Positions 1-7,862 of a stretch of 27,546 bases of DNA are shown here, one piece after another. Origin of the DNA: a virus. The position numbers were made by a program, and so were the translations under genes. The stretch covers positions 1 to 27,546 of the IMG/VR virus record IMGVR_UViG_3300031707_006555. One strand, written 5' to 3'. The first letter of the stretch is position 1, and each line of letters opens with the position of its first letter. Below the pieces are notes generated by a model. It did no database searches, was not told the origin of the DNA, and was given only the letters and a program-made list of their open reading frames with translations.

Positions 1-429
1 ATGAATAAAGGGACTGAAATAAACAAAGTAGAAAAAGAAAAAAGAATATATCAAGTTAGCTTGATGTTAAGAAGGAAACCGATGCCTTTTATAATAGAAT
101 TCATTAGAAAAGAATGGGGTCTCGAAAAGGCCCAAGCCTATAATTATATTAGATCAGCCAGAAAAGAATGGCAAAAATATTTCGCAAAACTGAAGCACGA
201 TGGAATGAGCTATCATGTGGCTCAATTGAGGGACCTAAAAGACCAGGCTTATAGCAGAAAAGTTGTTATAGGAAGGGATAAAAATAAAGAAATAATTACC
301 ATTGCTGATTTAGGATTGGTGTTTGAGATAACGAAAGAAGAAGCAAAATTGATGGGAATATATCCGGCAGAAAGACACAAGGTTGATATACCTGAGTTTA
401 TAAAAGTTAAAGTGGATTTAACCGAATGA
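1..429 (+). CDS. putative terminase small subunit
   Basis: Likely DNA-recognition subunit of the packaging motor, which binds the phage packaging site and hands the DNA to the large terminase. The 142-residue product is basic and alpha-helical in its first half. Residues about 30-61 (FIIEFIRKEWGLEKAQAYNY and on) read like a helix-turn-helix followed by a basic helix, as expected for small terminases. The C-terminal third is probably the oligomerisation or large-subunit contact region. The assignment rests mostly on position: its stop overlaps the start of the large terminase (ATGA at 426-429), so the two are translationally coupled. The window begins at its ATG, so the ribosome binding site is not visible and a longer N-terminus cannot be excluded. 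Confidence 0.7.
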   Translation: MNKGTEINKVEKEKRIYQVSLMLRRKPMPFIIEFIRKEWGLEKAQAYNYIRSARKEWQKYFAKLKHDGMSYHVAQLRDLKDQAYSRKVVIGRDKNKEIITIADLGLVFEITKEEAKLMGIYPAERHKVDIPEFIKVKVDLTE

Positions 430-1685
430 ATGTTAATATACAAATATCTAAAAAAATCTTTAATGAAGCTTATATTCCTTACCTGAGAAATAATACTAGG
501 ACACAAATATTCTTCGGGGGAAGTTCTGCTGGGAAATCGGTATTTATTTCTCAAAGGTGCGTGATTGATCTTTTAAAAAATAATAGAAATTATCTCGTAA
601 TAAGAAATACAGCTAATACTTTGCGGACATCGGTATTCAATGAAATCAGGAAGGTTATTTTATTATTTAATTTAGGGAGATTATTCAAAATCAATAAAAC
701 TGAAATGACCATAACCTGTATTACCGGATATCAAATTCTTTTCAGGGGATTAGATGACGCAGAAAAACTCAAATCAATAATCCCGGAAAAAGGGGTCATT
801 ACTGATATTCTGATAGAAGAAGCAACCGAGACAAAAAGAGACGATGTTAAACAATTATATAAGAGATTGAGAGGCAAGTCTAAAGTATTAAAACGTCTAG
901 CAATGGTTTTCAACCCCATTTTCCGAACTCACTGGATATTCAAGGAATATTTCAAGAATTGGGTAGAAGGTGAATTTGAATATCACGATGACAGGTTATC
1001 GATCCTGAAGACAACCTACAAAGACAATCTAAGGTTTTTAGAACAAGATGATATAGATGAGCTGGAGAATGAGAAGGATGAATATTACAGACAAGTATAC
1101 ACTCTGGGGAACTGGGGAATTTTAGGGGATTTGATTTTCACCAATTGGAAGATTGAGGATCTTACTCAAATTAAAAATACATTCGGGACCTATTATAACG
1201 GGCTTGATTTTGGGTTTGCAAATGATCCCAGTGCAGCGGGAAGGCAGGCCATAAAGGGGAAGAAATTATATATACTGCACGAATTATTATATGAGCTGGG
1301 ATTGACCAATGATGTTATAGCATCAAGACTGAAACCGGCCATTGGTGGGGAATATATAAGGTGTGATTCTTCTGAACCGAAATCAATAGCTGAATTAAGG
1401 AGTTATAAGATAAATGCCCTGCCCGCTAAAAAAGGACCGGGAAGTATCAATTTTGGTATTCAATATCTGAAACAATTTGAAATCATAATTGATAGGCAAT
1501 GCCAGAATGCAATAAACGAATTTCAATTATATCAGTGGCAGAAAAATAAAGATGGAGAAGTGATTAATACGCCTGTGGATCGGAATAATCACTTTATAGA
1601 TCAGATTCGTTATGCCCTCAATGATAGGATTTTTGAGAGAGAGAAAGAAGAAGCTTATACCGCTGATGGGCTGGGGATATTTTAA
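426..1685 (+). CDS. terL: terminase large subunit (packaging ATPase/nuclease)
   Basis: Motor that translocates DNA into the prohead and cuts concatemers. Residues 31-38 (GGSSAGKS) are the Walker A ATP-binding loop. ILIEEATE at 128-135 is the Walker B strand with the catalytic acidic residues. The second half carries the RNase H-like nuclease: YNGLDFGFANDPSA near 257-270 supplies the first metal-binding Asp, IRCDSSEPKS near 313-322 the second, and NHFIDQIRYAL near 389-399 the last. Its 419 residues match the PBSX/Terminase_3 family. The start overlaps the preceding stop (ATGA), and an alternative ATG lies at 430. All motifs look intact, so the motor should be functional. Confidence 0.95.
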   Translation: MNVNIQISKKIFNEAYIPYLRNNTRTQIFFGGSSAGKSVFISQRCVIDLLKNNRNYLVIRNTANTLRTSVFNEIRKVILLFNLGRLFKINKTEMTITCITGYQILFRGLDDAEKLKSIIPEKGVITDILIEEATETKRDDVKQLYKRLRGKSKVLKRLAMVFNPIFRTHWIFKEYFKNWVEGEFEYHDDRLSILKTTYKDNLRFLEQDDIDELENEKDEYYRQVYTLGNWGILGDLIFTNWKIEDLTQIKNTFGTYYNGLDFGFANDPSAAGRQAIKGKKLYILHELLYELGLTNDVIASRLKPAIGGEYIRCDSSEPKSIAELRSYKINALPAKKGPGSINFGIQYLKQFEIIIDRQCQNAINEFQLYQWQKNKDGEVINTPVDRNNHFIDQIRYALNDRIFEREKEEAYTADGLGIF

Positions 1686-1713
1686 AAATAAATGAAATGA
1701 TAGGAGATTTACC

Positions 1714-3093
1714 ATGAATATAAAAGACATTTTAGAGAAGTATAGTAATGATTTTTCTAAGCTGACAACCGTTCTTTGCAAAGATCCAAAAGAACGGGAT
1801 GTAGAAACCTATAAAAAAGAGTATCAAGGTGAACATGACATCCTACTTCGACCCCAGAAGACTGTCGGTAAAGGTGCGACAATGAAATTAGTCCAGCAGG
1901 CAAAATTAGTTATTAAGTATCAAAGGAAAATTGTTAACATGGCAGTATCGTTTTTATTTGGTGACGCCGTTAAATTAGTCTTAGGCAATAAAGAGGATAA
2001 TCTTCAGGATACATTTACTTTGATTCAGGATGTCTGGGATAAGAATAAGCTTGATTATTTTAATAGGAAGTTAGCACGTAGACTATTCGTTGAAACGAAA
2101 GTAGCTGAGCTTTGGTATGTGATCATTGATAATGATAATGCAAAACATATTAAAGTAGCCCTTCTATGCAATGAAAACGGCGATGAGATATTTCCCCATT
2201 TTAATGAAAATGGAGATTTGGACGCATTCCTCCGCAGATATAAATTAGAAGATGTAGATGAAAAAACTTATGAACATATTGATATATATACTGCCGATAG
2301 TTTTATCTATGGAATTAAAAAAGATGTCTGGGTAATAGAAAAGAAAGAGAATTTATACGGTAAGATCCCGGTAATTTATTATGAGCAATCTGAACCGGAG
2401 TGGATGAGTGTACAAAGCGAGATTGATAGAAGCGAAATGTTGATCAGTAAATTTGCCGATACTAATGATTATTTTGGATCACCCACATTGAAGATTAAAG
2501 GGAAGATAACCAATCCACCCGATAAAGCAGAAGTAGGGAAAATACTACAGTTTACCGGGGAAGTTAATTCCGAAGGTAAAATGGATTATGGAGATGCCGA
2601 ATACCTCACCTGGGAACATGCGCCGGAAGCCATAAAGATGGAATATGACACGTTGAAGGATATCATTTACTCTATAACCTCAACCCCTGATTTATCTTTT
2701 AGTAATGTGAAGGGATTAACGAAAACTTCAGGAGAAGCCCTCAAGTTCCTTTTTATGGATTCAATTCTAAAAGCAAAAGACAAAGAAGAAATATTCGGAG
2801 AAGCATTAACCAGAAGGATCAATTTATTAAAGGCAATATTATCGGTAACTGATATAAAAGAAGCAACAAATTTACAAGAATTAGATGTATCGGTTAAATT
2901 CGGGAGCATTCTACCCCAGGATATAACAGAAACAATAAAGGCATTATCAACAGCCCGCGGGGGGGATGTAATAATGAGCCAGGACGAAGCTGTAAGGCAA
3001 AACCCGCTTGTAAGTGATGCAGAGGAAGATATTAAAAGACTGGAAGGAGAAAAGAAAGAGACATCGGATCTTGGAGAGTCCTATAATGCATAA
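1714..3093 (+). CDS. portal protein (SPP1 gp6-like)
   Basis: Twelve-subunit ring at one capsid vertex through which DNA enters and leaves and to which the connector and tail attach. The 459-residue length and the text RPQKTVGKGATMKLVQQAKL near 45-65, followed by a clip/stem region and a C-terminal helical segment (about 345-410) rich in charged residues, fit the SPP1-type portal family. Its position directly after the large terminase and before the MuF protein is the canonical order. The ribosome binding site is TAGGAG at 1701-1706, seven bases before the ATG. The last eight bases overlap the start of the dehydrogenase-like gene. Confidence 0.88.
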   Translation: MNIKDILEKYSNDFSKLTTVLCKDPKERDVETYKKEYQGEHDILLRPQKTVGKGATMKLVQQAKLVIKYQRKIVNMAVSFLFGDAVKLVLGNKEDNLQDTFTLIQDVWDKNKLDYFNRKLARRLFVETKVAELWYVIIDNDNAKHIKVALLCNENGDEIFPHFNENGDLDAFLRRYKLEDVDEKTYEHIDIYTADSFIYGIKKDVWVIEKKENLYGKIPVIYYEQSEPEWMSVQSEIDRSEMLISKFADTNDYFGSPTLKIKGKITNPPDKAEVGKILQFTGEVNSEGKMDYGDAEYLTWEHAPEAIKMEYDTLKDIIYSITSTPDLSFSNVKGLTKTSGEALKFLFMDSILKAKDKEEIFGEALTRRINLLKAILSVTDIKEATNLQELDVSVKFGSILPQDITETIKALSTARGGDVIMSQDEAVRQNPLVSDAEEDIKRLEGEKKETSDLGESYNA

Positions 3094-3925
3094 AAAAATG
3101 GAGCTTGGAATAGTGGGTTGCGGAGTTATCGGGAATAGCCTTGCCGGACTATTAGAAGATTTAGGGCATACGGTTAAGAAATATGACCCCGCTAAATTAT
3201 TGGCTGGCGATATTTCTAAATGTGAAATTGTATTTGTCTGTGTGCCTACAAAAAAAGATATGAAATTTGAAGATGTTAAAATGGCCGTAGGCTATGTAAA
3301 CCTTGAAAACAAAAAAGGAATAATCGCTGTAAGATCTACCATTATGCCGGGGATAATTGACGAGTTTACAAAAAGATATAAGAGAGAATTTGTCTATTTG
3401 CCTGAATTCTTACGGGAACGAACAGCGTTATTGGATGAAATCTGCCCTGATAAAATAATTGTAGGGACCAGGAAAAGAGAAGTATTCGAGATATTTGAAA
3501 AACTATTTAAGCGTGTAATTAATAAAAATAAAATAATAATGATGAAGCCGGTAGAAGCGGAATTATTGAAGGTGGCCCTAAATAGTCTGTATACCATAAA
3601 AGTAGTATTTGGGAATGAACTATACGATATCTGTCAAAAATATGGGGCAGACTATTATAAATTATTTGAGGCATTTAAGCTGGATAAGTATATCAACGCA
3701 ATGCATCTCGATCCATTATTCGATGGTTACAGGGGGGCAGGGGGTAAATGTCTTTCCAAAGATATTAAATTTTTGATTAGGGCAGCAAGGAAGAAGGGAA
3801 TTCTACCTGAGGTAATGATAATGGCCGATAAAGAAAATGTAAATTTATTAGAGAAAGGGACCTTAAATGGGAATCGAAGATCAATTCGAAAAGAAGAATA
3901 TACAGAATATAATCAAATACAATAG
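3086..3925 (+). CDS. shortened UDP-glucose/GDP-mannose dehydrogenase-like protein
   Basis: Member of the NAD-dependent nucleotide-sugar dehydrogenases, which oxidise the C6 hydroxyl of UDP-sugars to a uronic acid. From the ATG at 3086 (ribosome site GGAGAG at 3073-3078) the product has 279 residues. Visible motifs are the Rossmann loop GCGVIG at 11-16, PEFLRE at 106-111, EAELLKVALN at 157-166 with catalytic-type K162 and N166, and GAGGKCLSKD at 217-226 with the catalytic-type C222 and D226. Family members usually have 400 or more residues. Here the C-terminal second Rossmann domain, which helps bind UDP, is absent. The last 20 or so residues are read out of frame from the start of the MuF gene (59-base overlap), as if a captured gene were cut off at the insertion point. 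Activity is uncertain: the catalytic residues remain but substrate binding may be altered. Confidence 0.85.
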   Translation: MHKKMELGIVGCGVIGNSLAGLLEDLGHTVKKYDPAKLLAGDISKCEIVFVCVPTKKDMKFEDVKMAVGYVNLENKKGIIAVRSTIMPGIIDEFTKRYKREFVYLPEFLRERTALLDEICPDKIIVGTRKREVFEIFEKLFKRVINKNKIIMMKPVEAELLKVALNSLYTIKVVFGNELYDICQKYGADYYKLFEAFKLDKYINAMHLDPLFDGYRGAGGKCLSKDIKFLIRAARKKGILPEVMIMADKENVNLLEKGTLNGNRRSIRKEEYTEYNQIQ

Positions 3926-5504
3926 AAAAATTGAAGCAACATTAAACCAGGCGTCAAAGGATTTGGCTAAGAGAATTAGCATTTTTGAATTGAAAAAGCC
4001 ATCTATAATATCTCAAGGTTCTTTCTATAAAATAAATAAAGGATTAGAAGATAAAGTAAATACAATATTAAATAAACTCCATGAAGATATTCAGACCAAC
4101 ATAAAAAACGGAATTGTTTCCAATTGGGATATGGCTAATTTAAAAAATAATAAACTGGTGGGAACCTGGACCGAAGGGATAAAATTAAGTAAAGATGCTA
4201 TATCGCCCTCATTTAATCAATTAAACTTGGCGGCACTGGATTCTTTTCTTAACCGAACCGAAGCGGGAATGAACCTGAGCGAACGAGTCTGGAATCTAAC
4301 CAATGGAGCGAAGGATCAATTAGAACTTTATCTTAGTTCGGGAATATCTACCGGAAGAAGTGCGGCTGGAATTGTAGGGAATATTAAGCAATATTTGAAT
4401 GAACCGAATAGGTTATTCAGAAGAGTTAGACAGGAAGGGAAACTTGTTTTAAGCAAGGCGGCCAAAGGTTACCATCCTGGAGCAGGGATTTATCGAAGTT
4501 CATATAAGAATGCTTTGAGACTTACCAGAACCGAAGTAAATATGGCATATAGAATGAGCGATTATACGAGAAGGCAAGAATTGCCATTTGTAACAGGAAT
4601 AGAGGTACACTTATCTGGTATGCATCCGCAAATAGATATATGCGATAATTTAGCAGGAGAATACCCGAAGGGGTTTATCTTTAGTGGGTGGCATCCTATT
4701 TGCTTTTGCTATACAACTTCGATCATGCTCAACGAAAAAGATTCTCTTAAATTCATGAAAACCGGAAAGATCGCTCAATCAAATTATATTTCAAAAATTC
4801 CTAAAAGAGCGGAGAATTGGATAAAAGAAAATGCTTCTAAGATTGCAGGATATAAGAATATACCATATTTTATTAAAGACAATTTTACAAAGGACTTTAT
4901 ACTTAGAGAAGATATAACACGAATAAGCATGCCTATATTTGGGCCTGAAAAGATGAATATGCAATTAATAAGAATAGGAGAATTCAACGAAAGATATGCC
5001 GATGCAAAAATAGAACATTGTATTGCGGTAGATAAAGAAGGAAATGTAGTATTTGAAAAATCCGGCAGTAAGAATTATGTAAATTTCACACGAGAAGATT
5101 TTGATAAAATGAATGTCGATAATATGCTATTTACACATAATCATCCTTCCAATAGCAGTTTTTCCGGAGATGATCTTAATATGTTAGGAGCATATAAAAG
5201 AGGAACTGAAATAAGGGCAATAGGAACTCAATACGAATATAGTGCGAAAATAACAGATAGCACAAAGTTTCCACATTCCGGGTCCGAAGTAAAAAGTTTT
5301 TATTTATTAGAAAATAGTAGATTACAAGATAAATATCAGACGATTTATGAATTAAGGCGTGAGAGTTTGATAAAGACTGGGGTTGAATATGACGAAGCAG
5401 TAAAATCTGCATCAAAAGTAACAAGTCAAAGACATACTCATGAGGCAATGGAAATATTTGCCAAGAAGTATGGAATAGAATATAAAAGGTGGGTGAATAA
5501 ATAA
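3867..5504 (+). CDS. MuF-type minor head protein with C-terminal JAMM/MPN-like domain
   Basis: Minor capsid protein of the SPP1 gp7/Mu gpF family, normally attached to the portal inside the head. Residues about 215-290 hold the family core: LRLTRTEVNMAYR, then a conserved-type ending HPICFC at 276-281 whose His/Cys cluster may bind metal. Beyond about residue 370 a separate domain appears, with HNHPSNSSFSGDD at 424-436. This is an HxH...S..D arrangement (H424, H426, S433, D436) like the JAMM/RadC zinc metalloprotease motif, but one residue shorter between the second His and the Ser than in RadC. MuF proteins with C-terminal enzymatic or toxin domains are known; this domain could be a processing protease or an injected effector. 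The ATG at 3867 is supported by AAAGGGA six bases upstream. Confidence 0.85.
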   Translation: MGIEDQFEKKNIQNIIKYNRKIEATLNQASKDLAKRISIFELKKPSIISQGSFYKINKGLEDKVNTILNKLHEDIQTNIKNGIVSNWDMANLKNNKLVGTWTEGIKLSKDAISPSFNQLNLAALDSFLNRTEAGMNLSERVWNLTNGAKDQLELYLSSGISTGRSAAGIVGNIKQYLNEPNRLFRRVRQEGKLVLSKAAKGYHPGAGIYRSSYKNALRLTRTEVNMAYRMSDYTRRQELPFVTGIEVHLSGMHPQIDICDNLAGEYPKGFIFSGWHPICFCYTTSIMLNEKDSLKFMKTGKIAQSNYISKIPKRAENWIKENASKIAGYKNIPYFIKDNFTKDFILREDITRISMPIFGPEKMNMQLIRIGEFNERYADAKIEHCIAVDKEGNVVFEKSGSKNYVNFTREDFDKMNVDNMLFTHNHPSNSSFSGDDLNMLGAYKRGTEIRAIGTQYEYSAKITDSTKFPHSGSEVKSFYLLENSRLQDKYQTIYELRRESLIKTGVEYDEAVKSASKVTSQRHTHEAMEIFAKKYGIEYKRWVNK

Positions 5505-5656
5505 TGGCCGAAACAAAAAAAGATAAAAATAAAAATCCTTTTTTGAAACCTGACGGCAGTTTAGAACTTGTTGAAGAATTTGTAGGTATTGATTTTATGC
5601 CTTATGAACCGAAGAAAATTAAGAAACAAAAAAAATTACCTGAGAAGGAGGAATAA
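5504..5656 (+). CDS. small charged protein of unknown function
   Basis: A 50-residue product whose ATG overlaps the MuF stop (TAATG at 5502-5506), so it is probably translated by re-initiation. It is lysine- and glutamate-rich, with KNPFLKPDGSLELVEEFVGI near residues 10-29 and a very basic C-terminus (KKIKKQKKL). The next gene begins two bases after its stop, and the ribosome site of that gene (AAGGAGG, 5645-5651) lies inside its last codons. No family is recognised. It may be a small head-associated factor, judged only from its place between MuF and the scaffold region. Confidence 0.6.
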   Translation: MAETKKDKNKNPFLKPDGSLELVEEFVGIDFMPYEPKKIKKQKKLPEKEE

Positions 5657-5657
5657 A

Positions 5658-5831
5658 ATGCCATTAATGAAATGTAGATTAAACGATAAACCAGGATGGA
5701 AATATGGGGATAGCGGTGCTTGTTATACATATACTGCTGGCGATAAAAAGTCCGAATCGGCGGCAAAACTTAAGGCCATTAAGCAGGGAATTGCGATCAG
5801 CAGAGAGTCAGGCGAAAAATTCGAGACATAA
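5658..5831 (+). CDS. small conserved phage protein with KPGWKYGDSGACYTY motif
   Basis: A 57-residue protein starting at the ATG at 5658, chosen because a strong AAGGAGG lies at 5645-5651, seven bases upstream; an in-frame upstream start would have no such site. It contains C6 and C21 in the text KPGWKYGDSGACYTYTAGDK, followed by a short helix rich in Ala and Lys (SESAAKLKAIKQGIAI). Similar short cysteine/tryptophan/glycine signatures recur, to my memory, in head-region proteins of environmental phages, but no function is known to me. It could be a metal-binding or capsid-associated mini-protein. Confidence 0.75.
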   Translation: MPLMKCRLNDKPGWKYGDSGACYTYTAGDKKSESAAKLKAIKQGIAISRESGEKFET

Positions 5832-5844
5832 AAAGGAAAAATAA

Positions 5845-6774
5845 ATGAAAAAGGTAGGTTTTATATGTCTGGCAGGACTTGACCAATTTATAGATCCGAT
5901 AATTGAAGGATTGTCAGACAATTATACCACTAGGAAGTTTATGATCAGGAATCAACAAGATATATATAATGCAATTGACTGGGCTGATATTATCTGGCTG
6001 GAATGGTGCAATCAGACGGCCATAATAGGAACGAATTACGAAGGGATCAAAGGTAAAAAAGTTATAATTAGACTTCACAGCTATGAAATATTTACGGATT
6101 TTCCTAAACAGATCAATTGGCTTGTAGTAAATAGACTAATTCTGGTAGCCCCCCATATCAGAGAAATTCTGAAAATATTTATCCCGGACATTGAGGAAAA
6201 AGTTAAAATAGAAATCGTTTCTAATGGGATTGACCTGGATTCTACCCACTGGAAGAAGGTGCAACCCGGATATAACATATCTTGGGTTGGATTCATTAAT
6301 TATAAAAAGAATCCTCAAATGGCTTTACAAATATTAAAGAAATTAGCTGACATTGATAAAAGATATAAATTGCACGTGGCAGGTTCGTTCCAGGATCTAA
6401 GATATAAAATATACCTGGAGTATATGGTCAAGGAAATGGGATTGCAGGATAATGTAAAATTCTACGGCTGGATTGATGATATGGAGAAATTTTGGGAAGA
6501 TAAAAATTACCTGCTTCATACATCGATACATGAAAGTTTTGGGTATGGTATTTTTGAAGCAATGGCGAGGGGAATTAAACCGGTAATCCATAACTTTAGG
6601 GGGGCCAAAGAATTATATCCTAAAAATGTTATTTTTAATACTATTGATGAGGCAACTAATAAAATAATTAGCAAAGATTATAATAGTAATGAATATAGAA
6701 ATTGGATCATAGAAAAAGAGTGGACTCTGGAAAAACAATTAAGACAAATTAAAGATATTATAAAAGAGGATTAA
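5845..6774 (+). CDS. GT-B fold glycosyltransferase (GT4-like)
   Basis: Transfers a sugar from an activated nucleotide donor to an unidentified acceptor in the cytoplasm. The C-terminal half is a typical Glycos_transf_1 domain: ISWVGFINYKKNPQMALQIL opens it, VKFYGWIDD follows, and HESFGYGIFEAMARGIKP supplies the E-x7-E donor-binding motif (E230 and E238). At 309 residues it is shorter than most GT4 enzymes (about 370-400), the loss being in the acceptor-binding N-terminal domain. It is followed after one base by a methyltransferase, and the two look like one cassette placed among head genes. The likely role is to decorate a virion protein or a host surface polymer; the acceptor cannot be read from sequence. 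Confidence 0.88.
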   Translation: MKKVGFICLAGLDQFIDPIIEGLSDNYTTRKFMIRNQQDIYNAIDWADIIWLEWCNQTAIIGTNYEGIKGKKVIIRLHSYEIFTDFPKQINWLVVNRLILVAPHIREILKIFIPDIEEKVKIEIVSNGIDLDSTHWKKVQPGYNISWVGFINYKKNPQMALQILKKLADIDKRYKLHVAGSFQDLRYKIYLEYMVKEMGLQDNVKFYGWIDDMEKFWEDKNYLLHTSIHESFGYGIFEAMARGIKPVIHNFRGAKELYPKNVIFNTIDEATNKIISKDYNSNEYRNWIIEKEWTLEKQLRQIKDIIKED

Positions 6775-6775
6775 A

Positions 6776-7297
6776 ATGCCATCAAGTAGGCCCAATATAA
6801 TCAGTCCGGTAATTGATTTAATAATGAGAATCAATCCGGATTCTATTCTTGACGTAGGTTCTGGTTTTGGAAAATGGGGCTTCCTATTAAGAGAATATCT
6901 TGAAGTCTGGCAAGGGCGGTTATACCCGGAAGAGTGGAAAAAACGAATAGATGCAATAGAAATTTTTAAGGAATATACCAGACTACCCTGGTATGCTGTA
7001 ATTTATAATAATATTTATAATCAAGATATAACTAAAAACGATGGAATATTAGCGAATTATGATTTAGTATTATTCATGGATGTTATCGAACATATAAAAA
7101 AAGAAAAAGGGCTTGAAATGCTCAAAAAAGCCAGGCATTGGATAGTGTCAACTCCCAATTATATTAGCGGACAGGGCACAATGTTTGGCAATATATATGA
7201 AACCCACATAAGCGAATGGTCGCAAAATGATTTTAAAAAAAGTGTAATCATAAATAATAGATGGATAATAGGCTATCAAATTACCTTAAAAGTGTAG
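6776..7297 (+). CDS. class I SAM-dependent methyltransferase
   Basis: Seven-strand Rossmann-fold methyltransferase of 173 residues. Motif I is ILDVGSGFGKWGFL at about 23-36, the S-adenosylmethionine loop. YDLVLFMDVIEHIKKEKG near 97-114 corresponds to motifs II/III with the common D-x-I-E-H ending. STPN near 127 and ETHISEWS near 141-148 resemble the segment after strand 5 in glycan-modifying methyltransferases. The C-terminus is short, so a substrate-lid element may be missing. It starts two bases after the glycosyltransferase stop, with GAGGA as ribosome site, so the two are co-translated. O-methylation of a glycan made by its neighbour is plausible but inferred. Confidence 0.85.
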   Translation: MPSSRPNIISPVIDLIMRINPDSILDVGSGFGKWGFLLREYLEVWQGRLYPEEWKKRIDAIEIFKEYTRLPWYAVIYNNIYNQDITKNDGILANYDLVLFMDVIEHIKKEKGLEMLKKARHWIVSTPNYISGQGTMFGNIYETHISEWSQNDFKKSVIINNRWIIGYQITLKV

Positions 7298-7393
7298 AGA
7301 TTCAATAAAAGAGGCACTCTACGTTTGAATTTGAGGGTATTCTGAAGGATTAGAGAAGTTTTATCTAAAATAAATATTTAGGAGGTGAACCAG

Positions 7394-7675
7394 ATGCCAT
7401 ATCCCAATTTTCATTCCTGCAGAATCAAAAGTCCTAGTCTTTTTCAGTCCGATAGTTTCAAAACGATCGAATCGGGGAAATTATCTATCATTATCGGAAG
7501 ATTGAAGGGGAAGACCACGACCACGACCCAGGCATTTCGCTATCCGATAGATGCCTATACAGAATTAGCAGCAAGAACACATTGCGAAGAAAACAAGGGG
7601 ACTTTTGAGGCAGCGACTAAGGAAAAAGTAATAAAAGCAGCAGAAAGATTAAAAAAGGCAATATCGAAAAAGTAA
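7394..7675 (+). CDS. small phage protein with PN-HSC and AFRYP motifs
   Basis: A 93-residue protein. The ATG at 7394 is chosen over a GTG at 7385 because the excellent AGGAGGTGA (7380-7388) ends five bases before it, and the GTG lies inside that site. The product contains PNFHSCRIKSPSLF at 4-17, QAFRYPIDAYTELAARTHCE near 46-65 and a C-terminal Lys/Ala helix. I recall this combination (an N-terminal HSC motif and a central AYRYP-type motif) as a recurrent module near prohead protease or head genes of environmental phages, sometimes fused to them. A run of Thr codons near residues 40-44 comes from a short ACCACG tandem repeat (7514-7528). Function is unknown; a head-maturation accessory is a guess. 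Confidence 0.75.
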   Translation: MPYPNFHSCRIKSPSLFQSDSFKTIESGKLSIIIGRLKGKTTTTTQAFRYPIDAYTELAARTHCEENKGTFEAATKEKVIKAAERLKKAISKK

Positions 7676-7704
7676 AAGGGAATAGAATTATTTTATTGTT
7701 GAAC

Positions 7705-7731
7705 TTGTAAAATATAAAAAAATGTTGTAAT
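7705..7731 (+). promoter_or_regulatory. putative sigma70-type promoter upstream of capsid module
   Basis: TTGTAA (7705-7710) and TGTAAT (7726-7731) with a 15-base spacer, and TG one base before the -10 (extended -10). The spacer is short, but the upstream part TTGTAAAATATA is identical to that of the promoter before the lipoproteins (25140), which supports a shared promoter type. Transcription would start near 7738 and meet a terminator about 40 bases later. Confidence 0.45.
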
Positions 7732-7760
7732 ATAAATAAAGAAAAAATAAATAATTAAAC

Positions 7761-7782
7761 AGAGCTCCAAGATAGAGAGCCA
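7761..7782 (+). repeat. duplicated leader box, copy 1 (AGAGCTCCA-N4-AGAGAGCCA)
   Basis: AGAGCTCCA (7761-7769) and AGAGAGCCA (7774-7782) separated by four bases. The same pair with a five-base spacer occurs at 26192-26214. In both places the second element is the 5' arm of a terminator stem. The first element holds GCTC, which can pair with GAGC of the second, so an alternative hairpin that breaks the terminator is possible. Confidence 0.6.
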
Positions 7783-7830
7783 ATCTAAAAAGACTTTATG
7801 ATCGAGTCTTTTTGAGTTGGCTCTTTTTTT
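7776..7830 (+). terminator. rho-independent terminator before scaffold gene
   Basis: AGAGCCAA (7776-7783) pairs with TTGGCTCT (7817-7824), and an inner AAAAAGACT (7787-7795) pairs with AGTCTTTTT (7805-7813). The loop has nine bases. A T run (7824-7830) ends it. It stands inside the head operon, so it must be bypassed, or be weak, for the capsid genes to be made from upstream transcripts. An attenuator role fits. Confidence 0.85.
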
Positions 7831-7862
7831 ATTAAAAAATAAAATTATAAGGAGAAAATAAA

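Noticed and set aside
7298-7393. Possible terminator after the methyltransferase (GTAGAG/CTCTAC inverted repeat, about 7295-7321)
   Set aside because: The stem is short, a competing AGTG/CACT pairing exists and there is no T run.
7514-7528. ACCACG tandem repeat as a CRISPR or iteron element
   Set aside because: Only about two and a half units within a coding region; it simply encodes a short Thr run.
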